DNA of 64,000 nt from Oikopleura dioica (taxonomy: Eukaryota; Chordata; Appendicularia; Copelata; Oikopleuridae), in the NCBI GenBank assembly GCA_907165135.1, contig OU015569.1, positions 9,114,501 through 9,178,500 of the forward strand, read 5' to 3'. Under the pieces are notes generated by a model. It ran no database searches, was not told the origin of the DNA, and saw only the letters and a list, made by a program, of their open reading frames with translations. Both the position numbers and the translations under genes were made by a program. Positions 1 to 11,713 of this stretch are shown one piece after another. Each line of letters starts with the position of its first letter. Position 1 is the first letter of the stretch.

Positions 1-117
1 CTGTGCGAGTGCCTTCCCAACTTGATCATACTTGCTGCTCCTTCTTTCCGTTTCTTCCCAAGTCTCCACCAACAGTGCACTCACCTTCTTTGGGAACTGA
101 GCACCGTTTCTCTCAAT
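1..117 (-). CDS. partial coding exon, product unknown
   Basis: On the minus strand an open frame runs from an acceptor-like AAAG near 117 to the window edge. It encodes about 39 residues rich in charged amino acids (ERNGAQFPKK, ETWEETERRS). A possible upstream exon near 155-185 ends in a GTGAGT donor. The protein continues outside the window and I do not recognise it. The plus strand is also open here, so strand choice rests on codon texture and the donor only. Confidence 0.3.
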   Translation of the reverse strand, partial: MERNGAQFPKKVSALLVETWEETERRSSKYDQVGKALAQ

Positions 118-189
118 CTTTGGTCAGCTTACTAATATCAAAATCCTTCTCGCGGAGGAAACTCACTTCTTCTGCCCCATTTTTCTCTG

Positions 190-1075
190 ATTTTAAAATT
201 ATTAATAAATGAAATTATTATTTTAAGTATTTTTTTATTGCTATGAAAACAAACCTCGATTTGTCTGAAAAAATTATTCTGTATGAAACCCATTTCTTAT
301 AGAAGTATCTCACATCGTAATTAATGCATCCTGAGTCTACAATTATATCTACTCGTAGATTTTAGAATTAAAAACTGCATCTCAAGTGCGACGAACAAAA
401 TATTTAACTCTGAAGCGAGTAAAAGCAATCACTGACGCCTTTTACGTTCGAAAGTCACCGTTTTAGATTTCACGGCGAAACTTAGTTGATTGAAGTTCTC
501 GTTTCTATTTGTGTTTGAGTCAAAATATCCAAGTGCCTTTTAATTAGATTCCCTAATTAGTAAATTTCATCAGCAATTGTTTTAAGTTGTCCTTTTCTCT
601 TTTGTCAGATTGGACCATTCATTCTCCCGATTCTCCGCAAATTCCCGAACAAAAAGTATTAAGCTACTTACAGAACTAGTGCTGTTCGTATTTTTTTACT
701 CTGCTCACTCCTCTAACGTTCATTCCTCCTATACATCGTATCGAAGCCACGTGAGTTCAATTATATGTTTTATTGTGGCCAGCAAAAAGTATTTACTGAA
801 ATTTGTTTACGAATAAAAAATGAACCAAAAATGGAAGCATAGGAGCTTTTTTTTATCAAAATAGACTCTCTACATATTTCTCTAGTCCGCATCTTGGTTA
901 TGCACGAATTTATCACCATATTAGCAGCGGATAGTTAGATCCTAATCATACCATTAGTATTAGGCAGGTGCTGTGGCGTATTTCTTACAATCTGATTGCC
1001 TCTCAGCGGGATACCGCTGTATAAACTGTCAGTTTGGTACGAAGGAATGCGAGTAAAATTACATTTTTCGAAAGA
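190..1075. other. no gene recognised
   Basis: AT-rich sequence with short open frames on both strands but no convincing exon chain or family signature. It is probably intergenic plus the promoter of the gene that starts at 1076. Confidence 0.4.
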
Positions 1076-1542
1076 ATGCCGAGAAAAAAACGCACAAGCA
1101 AAGCAATAGTAATTAAAGATGAATTCGAAGAGAAGCCAAATGGTAAAACTAAAACGAAGACAAAGATTTAAATCTCTGTTCAGGCAGATCGAAGAAGAAA
1201 CGAGTAGAGCCTCCCCCTCCTGATCTGGACTTCGAAAGATGTTGGAGACAACCATTTGCTCTCTTCAAAAATGAAGTTGAACGGCTCGGACGGGAAGTTG
1301 GTGCCTCCGAAGAACAAAAACTCCGCTTGATGACGAACTGTAGAGACGAATGCCAACGAACGATTATGCGGATCACCGAAAAGAACAGACGAGAACTCTG
1401 TCAATATGTGACTGGCAAAGAGAACCTAAGAAAGTATGAAAGAGTTGAGTAGCACAATTTTATTTTTCGATTCAGGTTCAAGGCGACTTTCTCCGAAGAC
1501 GAAGAAGACCCTATTGACATCAAGGAATTTTTCGGCGATTAA
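1076..1542 (+). CDS. small basic/acidic charged protein, unknown
   Basis: Three exons (1076-1142, 1184-1433, 1476-1542) are separated by GT-AG introns of 41 and 42 nt and join in phase to give 127 residues. The N-terminus is strongly basic (MPRKKRTSK, then RSKKKRVEPPPP), consistent with a nuclear localisation signal. The middle is a long charged helix with three Cys. The end is acidic (FSEDEEDP) and finishes EFFGD. The combined length is a multiple of three and the two tiny introns are typical of this window, so a real gene is likely. It could be a small chromatin or nucleolar factor, but no family is recognised. Confidence 0.7.
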
Positions 1543-2489
1543 AAAGCTCGGCATTTAGACAATGATAAATTTCCGTGCCTTTTTTCGTTATGTTCACTTT
1601 ATAGATCAAAAGTTGGTCTAGACTAATTCACACGATTACTTGAGTCTAACTTATAAGCGAAAAAAATACTTAAAAACGATATTTTTATGGATAGATTAAC
1701 GAAATACTTTTCTTCGCTGATAACAGTCTCCCACTGTCCTTATCAATGCTCCATTCAAAAGCCCTACATTAATTATTTTATCTATTATCACTGCGTATCA
1801 AGCGCCACTCACTACCAAATAAAATATTGAAAAACCTAAATTTGCATTAATAATTTATGCATTGATGAGGGCGTTATTTTTCACGCTACAGCAGTAGGGC
1901 TTTTAAATTCCGTTTAGCAAAATCTCCGACGGGCTTTTTATGGGGCGAAATTTATTGCCATGATAGGGTAGCACGCCGCTTTAGAAGCATTCTAAAGGGC
2001 GGTTGCAAAATTTTTTTGTTTGACATATTTTATTGGAGAATTCATTTTTCTCACAGACAAAAATCAGAACAGAAATTGTGAAATCTCTTCAAATTTTTGC
2101 ACCATGCATTCAGAGCATGATATCAACAACAACATTTCGAAGTAGGGAATGAACCATCGTGCCTTGACTTTTAATAATAGCTTTCACGTTATATAAATCA
2201 AGCCAATCCGATAAGCCTATCGGATGATATACTACAATTTCCAGTATTCGACCTGGTTTCAGGGATCATGGTTGACCTTTGACCTGGTAGTCGCCAACTG
2301 GCTTTATGGAAATATCCCTATCCGTAAGTGTTTTCAAGTTGGACTTGCGCGGCCACTCTAGCATCTTGAAGATTATGCAGTTACTTTGTGGGTGCTACCT
2401 TCGCAGATAACTATAAGGTCAAGGATGTATACTTGTGGCAATTTTAATCTATCTTACTACTTTGCAAATTAGTAGAAGCCACTGTCGAA
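1543..2489. other. no gene recognised
   Basis: AT-rich intergenic sequence without a supported exon chain. Confidence 0.4.
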
Positions 2490-2733
2490 ATGCGCTCAAA
2501 AACAGCTGACCTTGCAAGTTTAATCGTGCTGGTGAGTTATCTGTGTTGATACAATGTCTGTATGACCATCGAATCGGTCGGTCGGGGGATGTATTCTGCT
2601 TTGCTAGGCGCTATCGCTCTCCATAGGAGGCAGCTCCAAACTCACCACTGCTGGCCAAGCGGCATTATTTAACGAAAGGGCTTCGACTTGCCAGGGCATT
2701 CCTATTTTTGGGAAACTGTTTTCAAGTTTTTGA
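2490..2733 (+). CDS. possible short secreted peptide gene
   Basis: A candidate two-exon gene (2490-2531 and 2608-2733, GT-AG intron of 76 nt with GTGAGT donor) would encode 55 residues. The N-terminus is hydrophobic (ADLASLIVLALSIG), like a signal peptide, followed by a Ser/Thr/Ala-rich stretch with one Cys. Support is only a good donor and acceptor, phase consistency and the hydrophobic start. There is no family match, so this may be chance. Confidence 0.25.
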
Positions 2734-2988
2734 GCTTCTCGTCTCGTTCAAGGGTGAGCAAAAGTGTTAAAACCAAGACCCGTACCCTACCCCGTCCACT
2801 CTTTTTGCGTCTATTTCACTCTCCGCTACGAGTGATCCACTTAATTATTTGCATCGAGCAGAACATTGCCCAGCCCAGATTGGTAAATATTTAAGCCGGA
2901 TTCAATTGATTTCCGACAACAAAAGCATCGGTGTACCCCGCTATTCTTTCACATAAAATACAGAGAAGATCCCCCTCGTCAGAAAATC

Positions 2989-3269
2989 ATGGAAGCCGAG
3001 AACCAACAGGTTTGATCATTTGAAATTTATGAACTTGCAAGTTATATTTAAAGGTAACCAGTTCTGTCACTGATGTTGCTAAGACCTCCGAGCCCCGTGT
3101 ACCAATTATGGTGAGTTAAAAATAGCCAAACTTCGCGCAGTAAAATAATTCTGACGCGTTTGGAAGAATCTTTCTAACTTCCTTTTAGTCAAGTTATTGT
3201 CAACATCGAAACAAAGAAGGCCTCAGAAAACTCAACATCACTCTTGGCATGCGAACCATTGAATTTTGA
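2989..3269 (+). CDS. possible 52-residue protein gene
   Basis: Three short exons (2989-3009, 3054-3110, 3189-3269) with GT-AG introns of 44 and 78 nt join in phase to give 52 residues, starting MEAENQQVTSSV and ending GMRTIEF. An acceptor-like site precedes the start. Composition is polar and no family is recognised. Phase consistency across two junctions is the main support. Confidence 0.35.
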
Positions 3270-3560
3270 GTTCCTTCTTTCTTTTTTGTTATATTCTGTT
3301 ATCTGAGCTATTCTTTTAATTCATATTATTCAACAGCCTTCCTAAGAAACCAAAAAAATCGTTTCGCGACGCGTTACATTTTCGCATTCTACATTTTCAT
3401 TGTGATTTTCTACTTCTTCCTTTCATACTTTCAATGCTTTCATCCTCGATTTAAATTTTACTTAATAAAATTCAAAAAAATCTACTCGGACTGATAATTC
3501 TTATGAAAAAGTTCAGGGAATTTCTTTTCCTTACTTTCAGCCTCTAATATTACATGTACA
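3270..3560. other. intergenic, nothing seen
   Basis: AT-rich sequence with no supported feature. Confidence 0.4.
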
Positions 3561-3836
3561 TTAACGCCAGAACGCATAAAATTTTTTCAACGTCGAACGC
3601 AGATCGTACCAATTAATTGGTATTCCCCATTTACCCCTTTTTAACAATGAAACTGATTAGCTCACTGTATAAATGATACAGATTAATAATTCTCAGACGC
3701 TTAGCTTCAATTTTATCCCCATACTATACCGATATCATTACATAAATATCAGTAAACATGCGAATTTCCAAATGTGTTGAAATGGCACTGAAGGGCAATG
3801 TACCAATTAATTGGTCGCTGTGCGTTTCGGCGTTAA
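3561..3836. mobile_element. MITE-like element with TTAA ends
   Basis: The left end TTAACGCCAGAACGCA (3561-3576) is repeated inverted at the right end, TGCGTTTCGGCGTTAA (3821-3836), with 14 of 16 matches. Inside each end lies the palindrome ACCAATTAATTGGT (3608-3621 and 3802-3815). There is no coding capacity. If the outer TTAA is a target duplication, the element resembles non-autonomous piggyBac-type MITEs; that assignment is inference. Confidence 0.6.
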
Positions 3837-4138
3837 GTAGAATTTGTATATTTCTGATCTGAGAGGAAAAGACCTAATGTTCTCAAAACATGATCATTCC
3901 AATTTTTTTTCTATCTGAAGGACATCAGAACTTATCAATACACAACAACTCTGATATGAATTCTTGATTGTCGGTTGAGAAGAGATGTCTCGCAGCAATC
4001 ACAGTACTGATGTCATAGTCACTTGATAATATTGTCTTGACTTGTTGGGCCAAATCTATTTTCAGTCCTTCGAGGGCGACTATAAGATTAGGTATTTTCT
4101 TAGTAGATTATAATACTTTATTAAATGATAGGTATTTT
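3837..4138. other. intergenic, probable 3' region of the TIL gene
   Basis: No exon is supported. It lies just beyond the stop codon of the minus-strand gene ending at 4139. Confidence 0.35.
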
Positions 4139-7100
4139 TCAGACGTAAGGCATGTATAAATGGTATGGGATTGAGCACTGGCGAGGATCCCTCACGCATT
4201 TTTCTTGTGTTTCGTTCAGCAACCATCCATAAGGGCAAATACATCCTAAAGACATTATTTTAGAAAATAAGCAAACAAGGGAGACTAACCAGGGACGCAA
4301 GCATATTCATCACATTCACTGTTTATGCCCGTGTAGTAGGTTTCGCAAGTTATCCGACATTCTTGTTTGGGTCCACAGTCGACGAATAGCTCGTACTTGT
4401 TTTGGCAGCTAACAGCCTCTGCATAAGCTTCGGAATCGTCTTGTGAAGCAGATTTGTCGTCAACCGTCTGTTTGGCTATTTTTTCAGTTGTACTTTTTCC
4501 CGGAGAAAATAAATGTTCTTCTATGTTTTCATCGACCTCTGGAAGGCATGAAGGAGCATCTGGACGTGCTAATACTTCTTCGTATAAGCTCACTAGAATG
4601 GGTATCGCTGTGAAATCTCCAGTTGAAACTTTCACTGATAATGTTGTGACTTGCTCAATATCATCGATAGATATATTTTTGCGGGTAAAATTGCAAAAGT
4701 GTTGCTCAAGCCAATCAACAAGTTCCCACTTTGACAAAAACACTTTTACTTCGTTGAAATCGATGCTTTCAGCATTCCCAAAGTTGCTATAGATATTGAA
4801 GAAGTCAGTAAACAGGCCAAATATATCCAGCGGAACGTTATTTTCCTGGACCATGTCTTCGCTGATTTCCGAAAAGTCGATTTCTTCGAGTATACACAAC
4901 CCTGCAGTGCATTGTTCAACGCAATCAATATCTTTTTCGCAGCTTCTTTCACATAAAAACTGGCTGCTATAGGATAAAAAATCGATAGAGCAATTAAAGA
5001 GGATTCTTATGATATAAACTTTATAATATAAAGCTTTGACTATACACAATGGTAATAGTTATTTTTATCCGATGGCCAAACTGTGCGCAAGGATTGAAAT
5101 CTGGAATACCTTCAGCCAAATTAGTGATGATTGTCTCGACCTTTGAAAATGATTCAAGGTCAAAGTTTTCATATTCGTATACTTCGTCCGTAGGGTTTCC
5201 TTCCAAAATATAATCTGTTGAATTTGCCATTGAATCTTGAGTATTTATATAGCAAGCAGTGTCGTTAGGACGTCTGAGAATATCATCATAAAAACTGCTG
5301 AGCTCACTTATAGCTGCAAAATCGCCTGTTGACACTTTCAAAGAGAGATTAGTTGCTCGCTCAACATCATCAAGTGTAATTCGCTTGCCAATATGATTAC
5401 AGAAATGCTCTTCGAGCCAGGCTCGGAGATCCCACTTGGTAATAAACGCTCGTATCCACTCGAAAGAAAAGTCAGTCAGGTTTTCGAATCTGCTAAAGAC
5501 TTCGTTTAGCTCCGTAAAGAGTGTGAATATTTCAACAGGGACTCGATTTTCTACTACGAGCTCTTCTGTAATATCTTCAAAGGCTTCGATTTCTCGAAGA
5601 GCACAAAGTCCATTGATGCAATCTTGAAAACATTGTTCTTCTCTCAGGCAACTTCGATCACATAAGAAGTGACCAAAGTTCTCACAGGGATCGAAATCCG
5701 GGATACCTTCTACCAAGGAAGAAATAATTTCGCCAATATCCGCAAATTTATCAAAATACCCAGGTTGGAAATATTCTTCATAGCCATTACCGGAATAATT
5801 GCCAGGTGCGCTAGAGCTGCTATCATTAAAATAACCGTAGTGAATAGAATCAGTCGCATTGTAAAGTTCATCGACGGAGGGGAGAATTTGGATAGGACTG
5901 ATACTGTCTGTTCGGTTACTTAGTTGAATTAGGGGCAAGAGAAGACCCTCAACAGTGGCTGTATCATTTGCCGACAAGTTCTCGAGCTAAGACAGGGATT
6001 TTCTGCGCCACATACGGTATGTGACATTTACATTAAAAATCCTGTTCCTGATCTAAAAGATTGAAAGCCTCGGTAATATCTGAGTCGTTGCTTATCGTCG
6101 TAATAAACTCAAATAATGACTGCAGATTTTCGGTGGCATTGTCTCTATCAGATACACTCTCAACGCCAGTTAAACATTCCTGAAATCAATTTAATGGAAT
6201 TCATAGTTAATAAATGCACCTCATAAGAAACACATTTGCCTTGATTATTTTGATATAGCCCGGCATTGCATTGACAGCCAGCGCTGCACTCCAATGTATA
6301 AAATTCTTCTTTCTGGAAATCTTCAGATATTAAACCGTCACAATACTTTTGCGTCTTTTTCGGGATATTTTGAAACGAGAGTTATTTTTGTTTCTTTATT
6401 AATATTTTCAAACACGTGGTAATTGCTATCCTCGCCTTGCATTCTGACCAAGACCTGTTCTCTTCGCAGACAGTGACTAAATTGGGAACACGATTACAGG
6501 ATTCCACAGGGACACACGTTCCATCAATATGTTGACGGACAAATCCTTCGTTGCAAAAACAACCTTCATTGCATCCAAAATTACAAATAACAGGATATTC
6601 GTTGAGGATCGAGTCACATGTATCCTCACAGTTTGTTCCACAAGTATTATAAGATGAATTTTCGGGACATTCGGGAGAGCTAAGTCGGCATTGGTCTGTT
6701 GGTGGCTTATAATCTCGAGAACATCTCATGATTTTTATAAAATTCAAGCCCACTCTTTAGGAATGCAGTTTTCATTCTCGTCCAGAACAAAGCCGTTGTC
6801 GCACTGGCAAGATGGATTGCAACCAAAATTACACATCAATGGATTCCCAGACAGATACGATTCACAAGTTTCGGGGCAGTTTGTTCCGCATTCGTTAAAA
6901 CTTGAGTATTTTGGACATTCAGGCGTGCTCCGTCTGCATTCATCTTCAATTGGTTTCAACCTCAAGATTAAATACAAGTTAAATTCTTGATTGAAACCAT
7001 TCCTTGCTTTATACAGTTGTTATTCTCGTCAAGAACAAAGCCTTGATCACATTGACACGATGGATTACAGCCGAAATTACACATAACTGGGAGACCAGAG

Positions 7101-8116
7101 AGAAAAGTATCGCACGTTTGCGGACAGTTTGTGCCACATTCATTGAAAGTCGAATTGGGCGGGCATTTTGGGTTCGTTTTGAAGCATAGATCTTTGATTA
7201 GGTCTTAATAAAAGGGAAGAACTAAAATACTCTCTTGAAATATAACCATGTCCTTTTTCAATGCATTCGCCATTTGAGTCCAAAACATAACCTTCAATAC
7301 ACTCGCAGGACGGATTGCAGCTCAGCGCGCATAAAACTGGAGCGCGAGAGGTTTCGCATGTCTCTGGACAATGAGAACCACACTCATTATAAACTGAGTT
7401 CATAGGACAATGAATACGTGGTTTGCAATTAAACTCAGAAATACAGATTCCATTTTCGTTGCGGACAAAACCGGCTCTGCACGTACATGCAGGCTCTGCG
7501 CATATTTTTGGGCATTCCATGAGTGGCTGTTCGCATGTTCCTTCGCACAAGTTGCCACATACATTCCAGAATTCATTCTTAGGGCACTCGGGCGACACAG
7601 TGATCGATTCCTTCTGACATGTCTCCGAACTGACACAATTTCCGAGATGGTTGCGAACGTAATTCTTTGCACAGGCGCATGCGTCCTCAGCGCAGATTCT
7701 CGAGCACTCCTTTTGGGGCTGCTCACAAGTTCCATCGCATAAATTCCCACACTCATTCCAAACCTCGTTTTCAGGACACTCTGGTTGCGCGATGATCTTT
7801 CTTGGACAGTACTGTGCCTCTAGACAGCGCCCAGTACTCAGATCTCGAAGGAGACCTCCTGAACATTGACATCGCTGATGGCATTGACGATCGCATAAAA
7901 GAGTTCAAAAATAACTGTTCTTACTAAAGAATACTGCAGGAATTATATTTACGGGGGCATGTTTTGAACTCCTTGTCAATAATATTCATGAGTTCCTTCG
8001 CAATTCGGCTCACAATCTTTATTAACAGCGCAGTAATTCCACTCTTCGCCTTTTGGACATCTGGAGACTGATGCTACACTCAAATTGAGTAGAACAGAAA
8101 TATAAGCTTCTCTCAT
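4139..8116 (-). CDS. secreted multi-TIL-domain protein with two unknown repeat modules
   Basis: It starts with a signal peptide (MREAYISVLLNLSVASVS). About nine trypsin-inhibitor-like Cys-rich (TIL) domains follow: seven to eight in tandem between 8060 and 6190 with the pattern CP..S.FNECG.NC..TC, and one at the C-terminus (4420-4140). Between them sit two copies of a roughly 135-residue module (about 5690-5230 and 4960-4540) sharing the motifs FLC.RSC, KW.L..WLE.HFCN and LS.KVSTGDF.AI. TIL domains are known in serine-protease inhibitors, mucins and zonadhesin. Several introns sit at the same phase-1 position at TIL boundaries and use GA-AG ends (7192-7252, 6944-7002). Further GA-AG introns are 5987-6041 and 4967-5069. 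Junctions around 7870-8010 and 6330-6420 are uncertain. A role in a mucous or house matrix or as an inhibitor is inference. Confidence 0.8.
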
Positions 8117-8823
8117 TACGGACCGTAACTGAAGCGTCCAGCCGCGCTCTTCTGCGACCTACTTTTTTTCTTATCTGATACAAGAAGTAGACTCCTCCTC
8201 GCCTTGGGGCCAAATGGTGCATCCCTTATCTACACAGTGTGTAGTACACACTACGTAAGGAGTCGCCAGAGACGATTTTTCACCTTCTTTGGACGGGCAT
8301 TCCGAACGGAAGGGGAAGCATGTCTCCGAGAAATTTTCGATAATTGATTTTAGCAACGTTATCCGATGACTGCGTTCTTTCGCTTCTTAGAAATACGCAT
8401 TTCTATCAAATAGGTCCATAAAAAATTTTTAATATGGTTTGGAATTACGGAGTCATTGTGGTGAAAAGTAAAATTAGTTGTGAGTGAATTTAAGGTCTTC
8501 TCGCAACTTTCATGTTTTTTGGCCAAACAAAGCCTGCGAGGGCTGCGACGAAACCTTGCAAATAAATATTTGTAGGAGTTATATATTTATTCATAACAAT
8601 AAAATGACGGAAGAGAAATAAAAGGCATTTCAGAGCTTGGTAAACGTCGCCTCCGGGCGATTGATTTATTCAGCTTACTCACAGACGGGCTCCCCATTTT
8701 ATATTTCTTTTTTCCTTTCTCTGAGTCAGTCTATTGAAGCAGCAAGTGTAGGCCTCTTCTCTTCACTACAATGAGCCTAACATACCAGTAGCCACTGAGC
8801 AGAGCTTTCAACTAATCCACAGC
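8117..8823. other. intergenic, with a possible Cys-rich exon
   Basis: A minus-strand open frame at 8171-8356 has several Cys (ECPSKEGEK, VVCTTHCVDKGC) and could be an extra upstream exon of the TIL gene, but no canonical donor joins it. The rest shows nothing recognisable. Confidence 0.3.
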
Positions 8824-10891
8824 ATGGTCAACTTCAAGAAGACAGTGCGAAAATTATGCTTCTGTTGTGGAAAGAGAAAATATGAAACAAAATCACCAGA
8901 AGAAGACACTCGAGATTATGGAGGTAAGAGAAAACTTCTTTCAGCTATACTTTGAGACTTATAGGTAGTTTTTCTTACAAAATCAATCATCTTCAGAATC
9001 TTGTTAATATTTTTTATTTCTATTAAATTACCAATATGTATTTAATAATTATGAATAATAATTAGGAATTGCTGTTTCGGAATTTAATTCGCAGAAATAG
9101 GAGTTAGAATTTGATGAAAACGACGTTTGAATAGCCCAAGTTCACAATGAACTTTTTAAATAAGTGAGCGTTCCTAGGTGGAATCGAAAACGTCGCGTAT
9201 GAGAAGGAAAATACGTTAGAAGTGGCGAAGTCGCGCAATATTCCTGAGCAAAAACTGGCGAATGTGATTCAGACGCACGACTTTTTGGAGCACTACAAGG
9301 ATATGATTAGCTACGAAGATATAAGTCGAGAATACGAAGAACTGAAGAATTGTTTTCGAACTGAAGTCGTGAGTCGAGTAGCTCAACTGCCTGGAAACCG
9401 CGGCAAGAACAGATACATGAACGTCCTCGCAAATGAAGCTACCAGAGTGAAGCTGACTGGATCTTACATCAACGCAAATTACATCGAAATCAAGTCGCAA
9501 GCAAGGGACTATATTGCTACACAAGGTTAGTCACATTTTCAAGCACGTTCCGTCTCGAGTAACAAGAATTCAATCCTCGTGAAACATTTCTGGCCCTGTA
9601 AAAATTTTGTAATTCATTCTTTCGTGCGTAAAATTCAACGACTTTGATATGGAAACTCTGAAATTTATAATAGGACCGCTTCCTGGTACAAAAGCCGACT
9701 TCTGGAACATGATATGGGCAGAGAAATCCCTTGTTATTGTGATGCTCGTGCAGCTTGTTGAAAACGGCAGGATCAAATGTGATCAGTACTGGCCATTTGA
9801 CGAGAAGAAAGAAACCGTTTCCGATACCCTTGAAGTAGAGAAAACGGAGGAAAATATACTCCCGCTCTGGACGGAAAGGACATTTTATTTGTCAAATGGA
9901 ACAGACACACGTAAAATTCGCCATTATCAGTTCACGAGTTGGAGCTCTACTTCCGATACCCTGCCTAATATTGGGGATTTGGTGGCTTTTATAAAGCATG
10001 TGAGGTAATTTTTAACCAAGAGGATCGAACGTGCGTGATTTTAATTCTCAGAAAGTAAGAGCAAATTTACTTTTCGCTAAATAGGATAATTGATTCATTT
10101 TGAATCATATGAGTTCACATGCACTACGCGTATGTCGTATGAAGAGTGCATGATGTTATTCATAAATTACTTAATTTGATGATGTTGAGAATCTAGCATT
10201 TCGTGAGCGGTGCCTGGAATTAGATAAGTTGTCCTTGACCTTTTGGCGGCATTTATTACTCGAGTGTAAAGTTTATCTAGGTCAGATTTACCGTTGGAAG
10301 ATATTGGGCCGATGGTGGTCCATTGCTCTGATGGAAGCGCAAAAACCGGACTTTTCATTGCTCTTGACCAGATGCTGCGAGATCTAACAGAAGAAAGCTT
10401 CGTAAACGTCTTAGGAATGGTTTATCAAATGAAGAAGTGCCGCCAGAGCCTAATAAACTCAGAGGTAAACTCGATAATTAACGAGCATCTAGTAACGAGT
10501 TTAGTCCCAATATAAGCTGATATATGACTCTGTCCGTGACAGTTTGCTCGGAAAATTCGACGAAACAGACGCCATCTCAGATGGAATCAAGACGTCTCTT
10601 TCGGTTGAAAATCTGAACGAAGAAGAACCCCACAAACCGGTAGAACAAAGTCAAAATGAACAGTGGACTTATGACTTTTAAGTACGTGAATCCCGCACTT
10701 ATGGATGACAGTTCAAGCGATAGTTCCGGCTCACTCACAGATTCAGATGAGGAGCTGCCCACTATTCGACCAAATACAATGAAAGCGACAGTAAGATTAC
10801 TATTAGCTGATTAGACGTGACATCTTCATTCTAGGACATCGCAATCAACGACAATTCATCTTCCTCCGGCTCCGAGCCTTTCAATGACTAA
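8824..10891 (+). CDS. protein tyrosine phosphatase-like, probably inactive
   Basis: Exons 8824-8923, 9178-9525, 9674-10004, 10281-10464 and 10517-10681 join in phase to 375 residues. A basic N-terminus with CFCC may be palmitoylated. The PTP fold is clear: NRYMNVL, RVKLTGSYINANYIE, YIATQG and TKADFWNMIW. The catalytic loop reads VHCSDGSAKTG instead of HCSAGxGRTG, so the essential Arg is Lys. The WPD loop is replaced by SWSSTSDT, with no Asp at the acid position. It therefore looks like a pseudophosphatase, perhaps a phosphotyrosine-binding scaffold. The 3' end is ambiguous: reading on stops at 10681, whereas a 69-nt intron or a second overlapping frame from 10671 adds an acidic Ser-rich tail ending at 10891. 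Confidence 0.8.
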
Positions 10892-11265
10892 CACAAAAGA
10901 ATTTCCCAACATCCCGCCAAGTCTTCATAACTTTGTACTTACACAAACTCACCACTACTTACCTTTCAGTATCAGATACTTCCCTCGAGAGATTGTTAAG
11001 ACGCAGTATTTATTTCCCTTTATTCTTTTAAATAAATTAGTACTCGTCTCAGTTCTGACAACGAGTATTCACATTTCGAGAAAATAAGCACTTCAAGTCG
11101 AGTATTTTTGGTAGATATGTATTTGCAGGAATAATTGTAATTTTTAATAAAGTGCGAATCTTCGTGGTTTTATTCAGGTCTTCTTCGCGCCATCGCCTTT
11201 GCTGAAAGAAGGATTGTAAATCTTGAATTACGATGCTTTAAATTAATCTATATTTCTTTATGAAA
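10892..11265. other. intergenic; poly(A) signal
   Basis: AATAAA at 11146-11151 could serve the plus-strand phosphatase-like gene. Nothing else is recognised. Confidence 0.4.
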
Positions 11266-11713
11266 TTACCATCGAGATAACCATTTTTCGATTTTTTCAT
11301 CGCTTAATTGTATGTGCTCCTCAGTATTTGTTTCTGTGCTTTTCGCAGTCAAAAGATTTTCTTCTATGTCTTTTTTGTCTTTGCGATGTTTTATAAAAGC
11401 AGAATCGCACACATAGTCCCAAAAATAATAAAAAGAATGAAACACTCCTGAAATGGTTTGGGCGAGAATTTCTTTAGCTTTTTTCTGTTCTTCTTCTTCT
11501 TTTAATTTCTTGTCTACTAATCTATGAAATCAATGGATTAAGGATTCGCCTAAAAATGAGGACTTACTCTTCCCATCCGTCCAAATAAGGTATTATACCG
11601 AGTCTCTTTGCTTCATGCCGTTTTTTAGCAGTTCTCTGAAAGAGTTGCAGGACCCGTTCGACCTTCTCTTTTCTCGGATGAACTCTATGGAAATGCTTTC
11701 TCTCAGGCTTCAT
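11266..11713 (-). CDS. small basic protein, unknown
   Basis: Two exons (11713-11568 and 11521-11266) with a 46-nt GT-AG intron (GTAAGT donor) encode 133 residues. It is highly basic at the N-terminus (MKPERKHFHRVHPRK), then helical and lysine-rich with a KEEEEQKKAKE segment, and ends KIEKWLSRW. Aromatic residues cluster in FHSFYYFWDYVC. The composition recalls small mitochondrial ribosomal or assembly factors, but this is only an impression; no family is recognised. Confidence 0.7.

Noticed and set aside
3-212. Plus-strand 69-codon frame at the window start
   Set aside because: The minus strand offers a charged, protein-like frame with a donor; the plus frame is low-complexity Ser/Phe/Pro.
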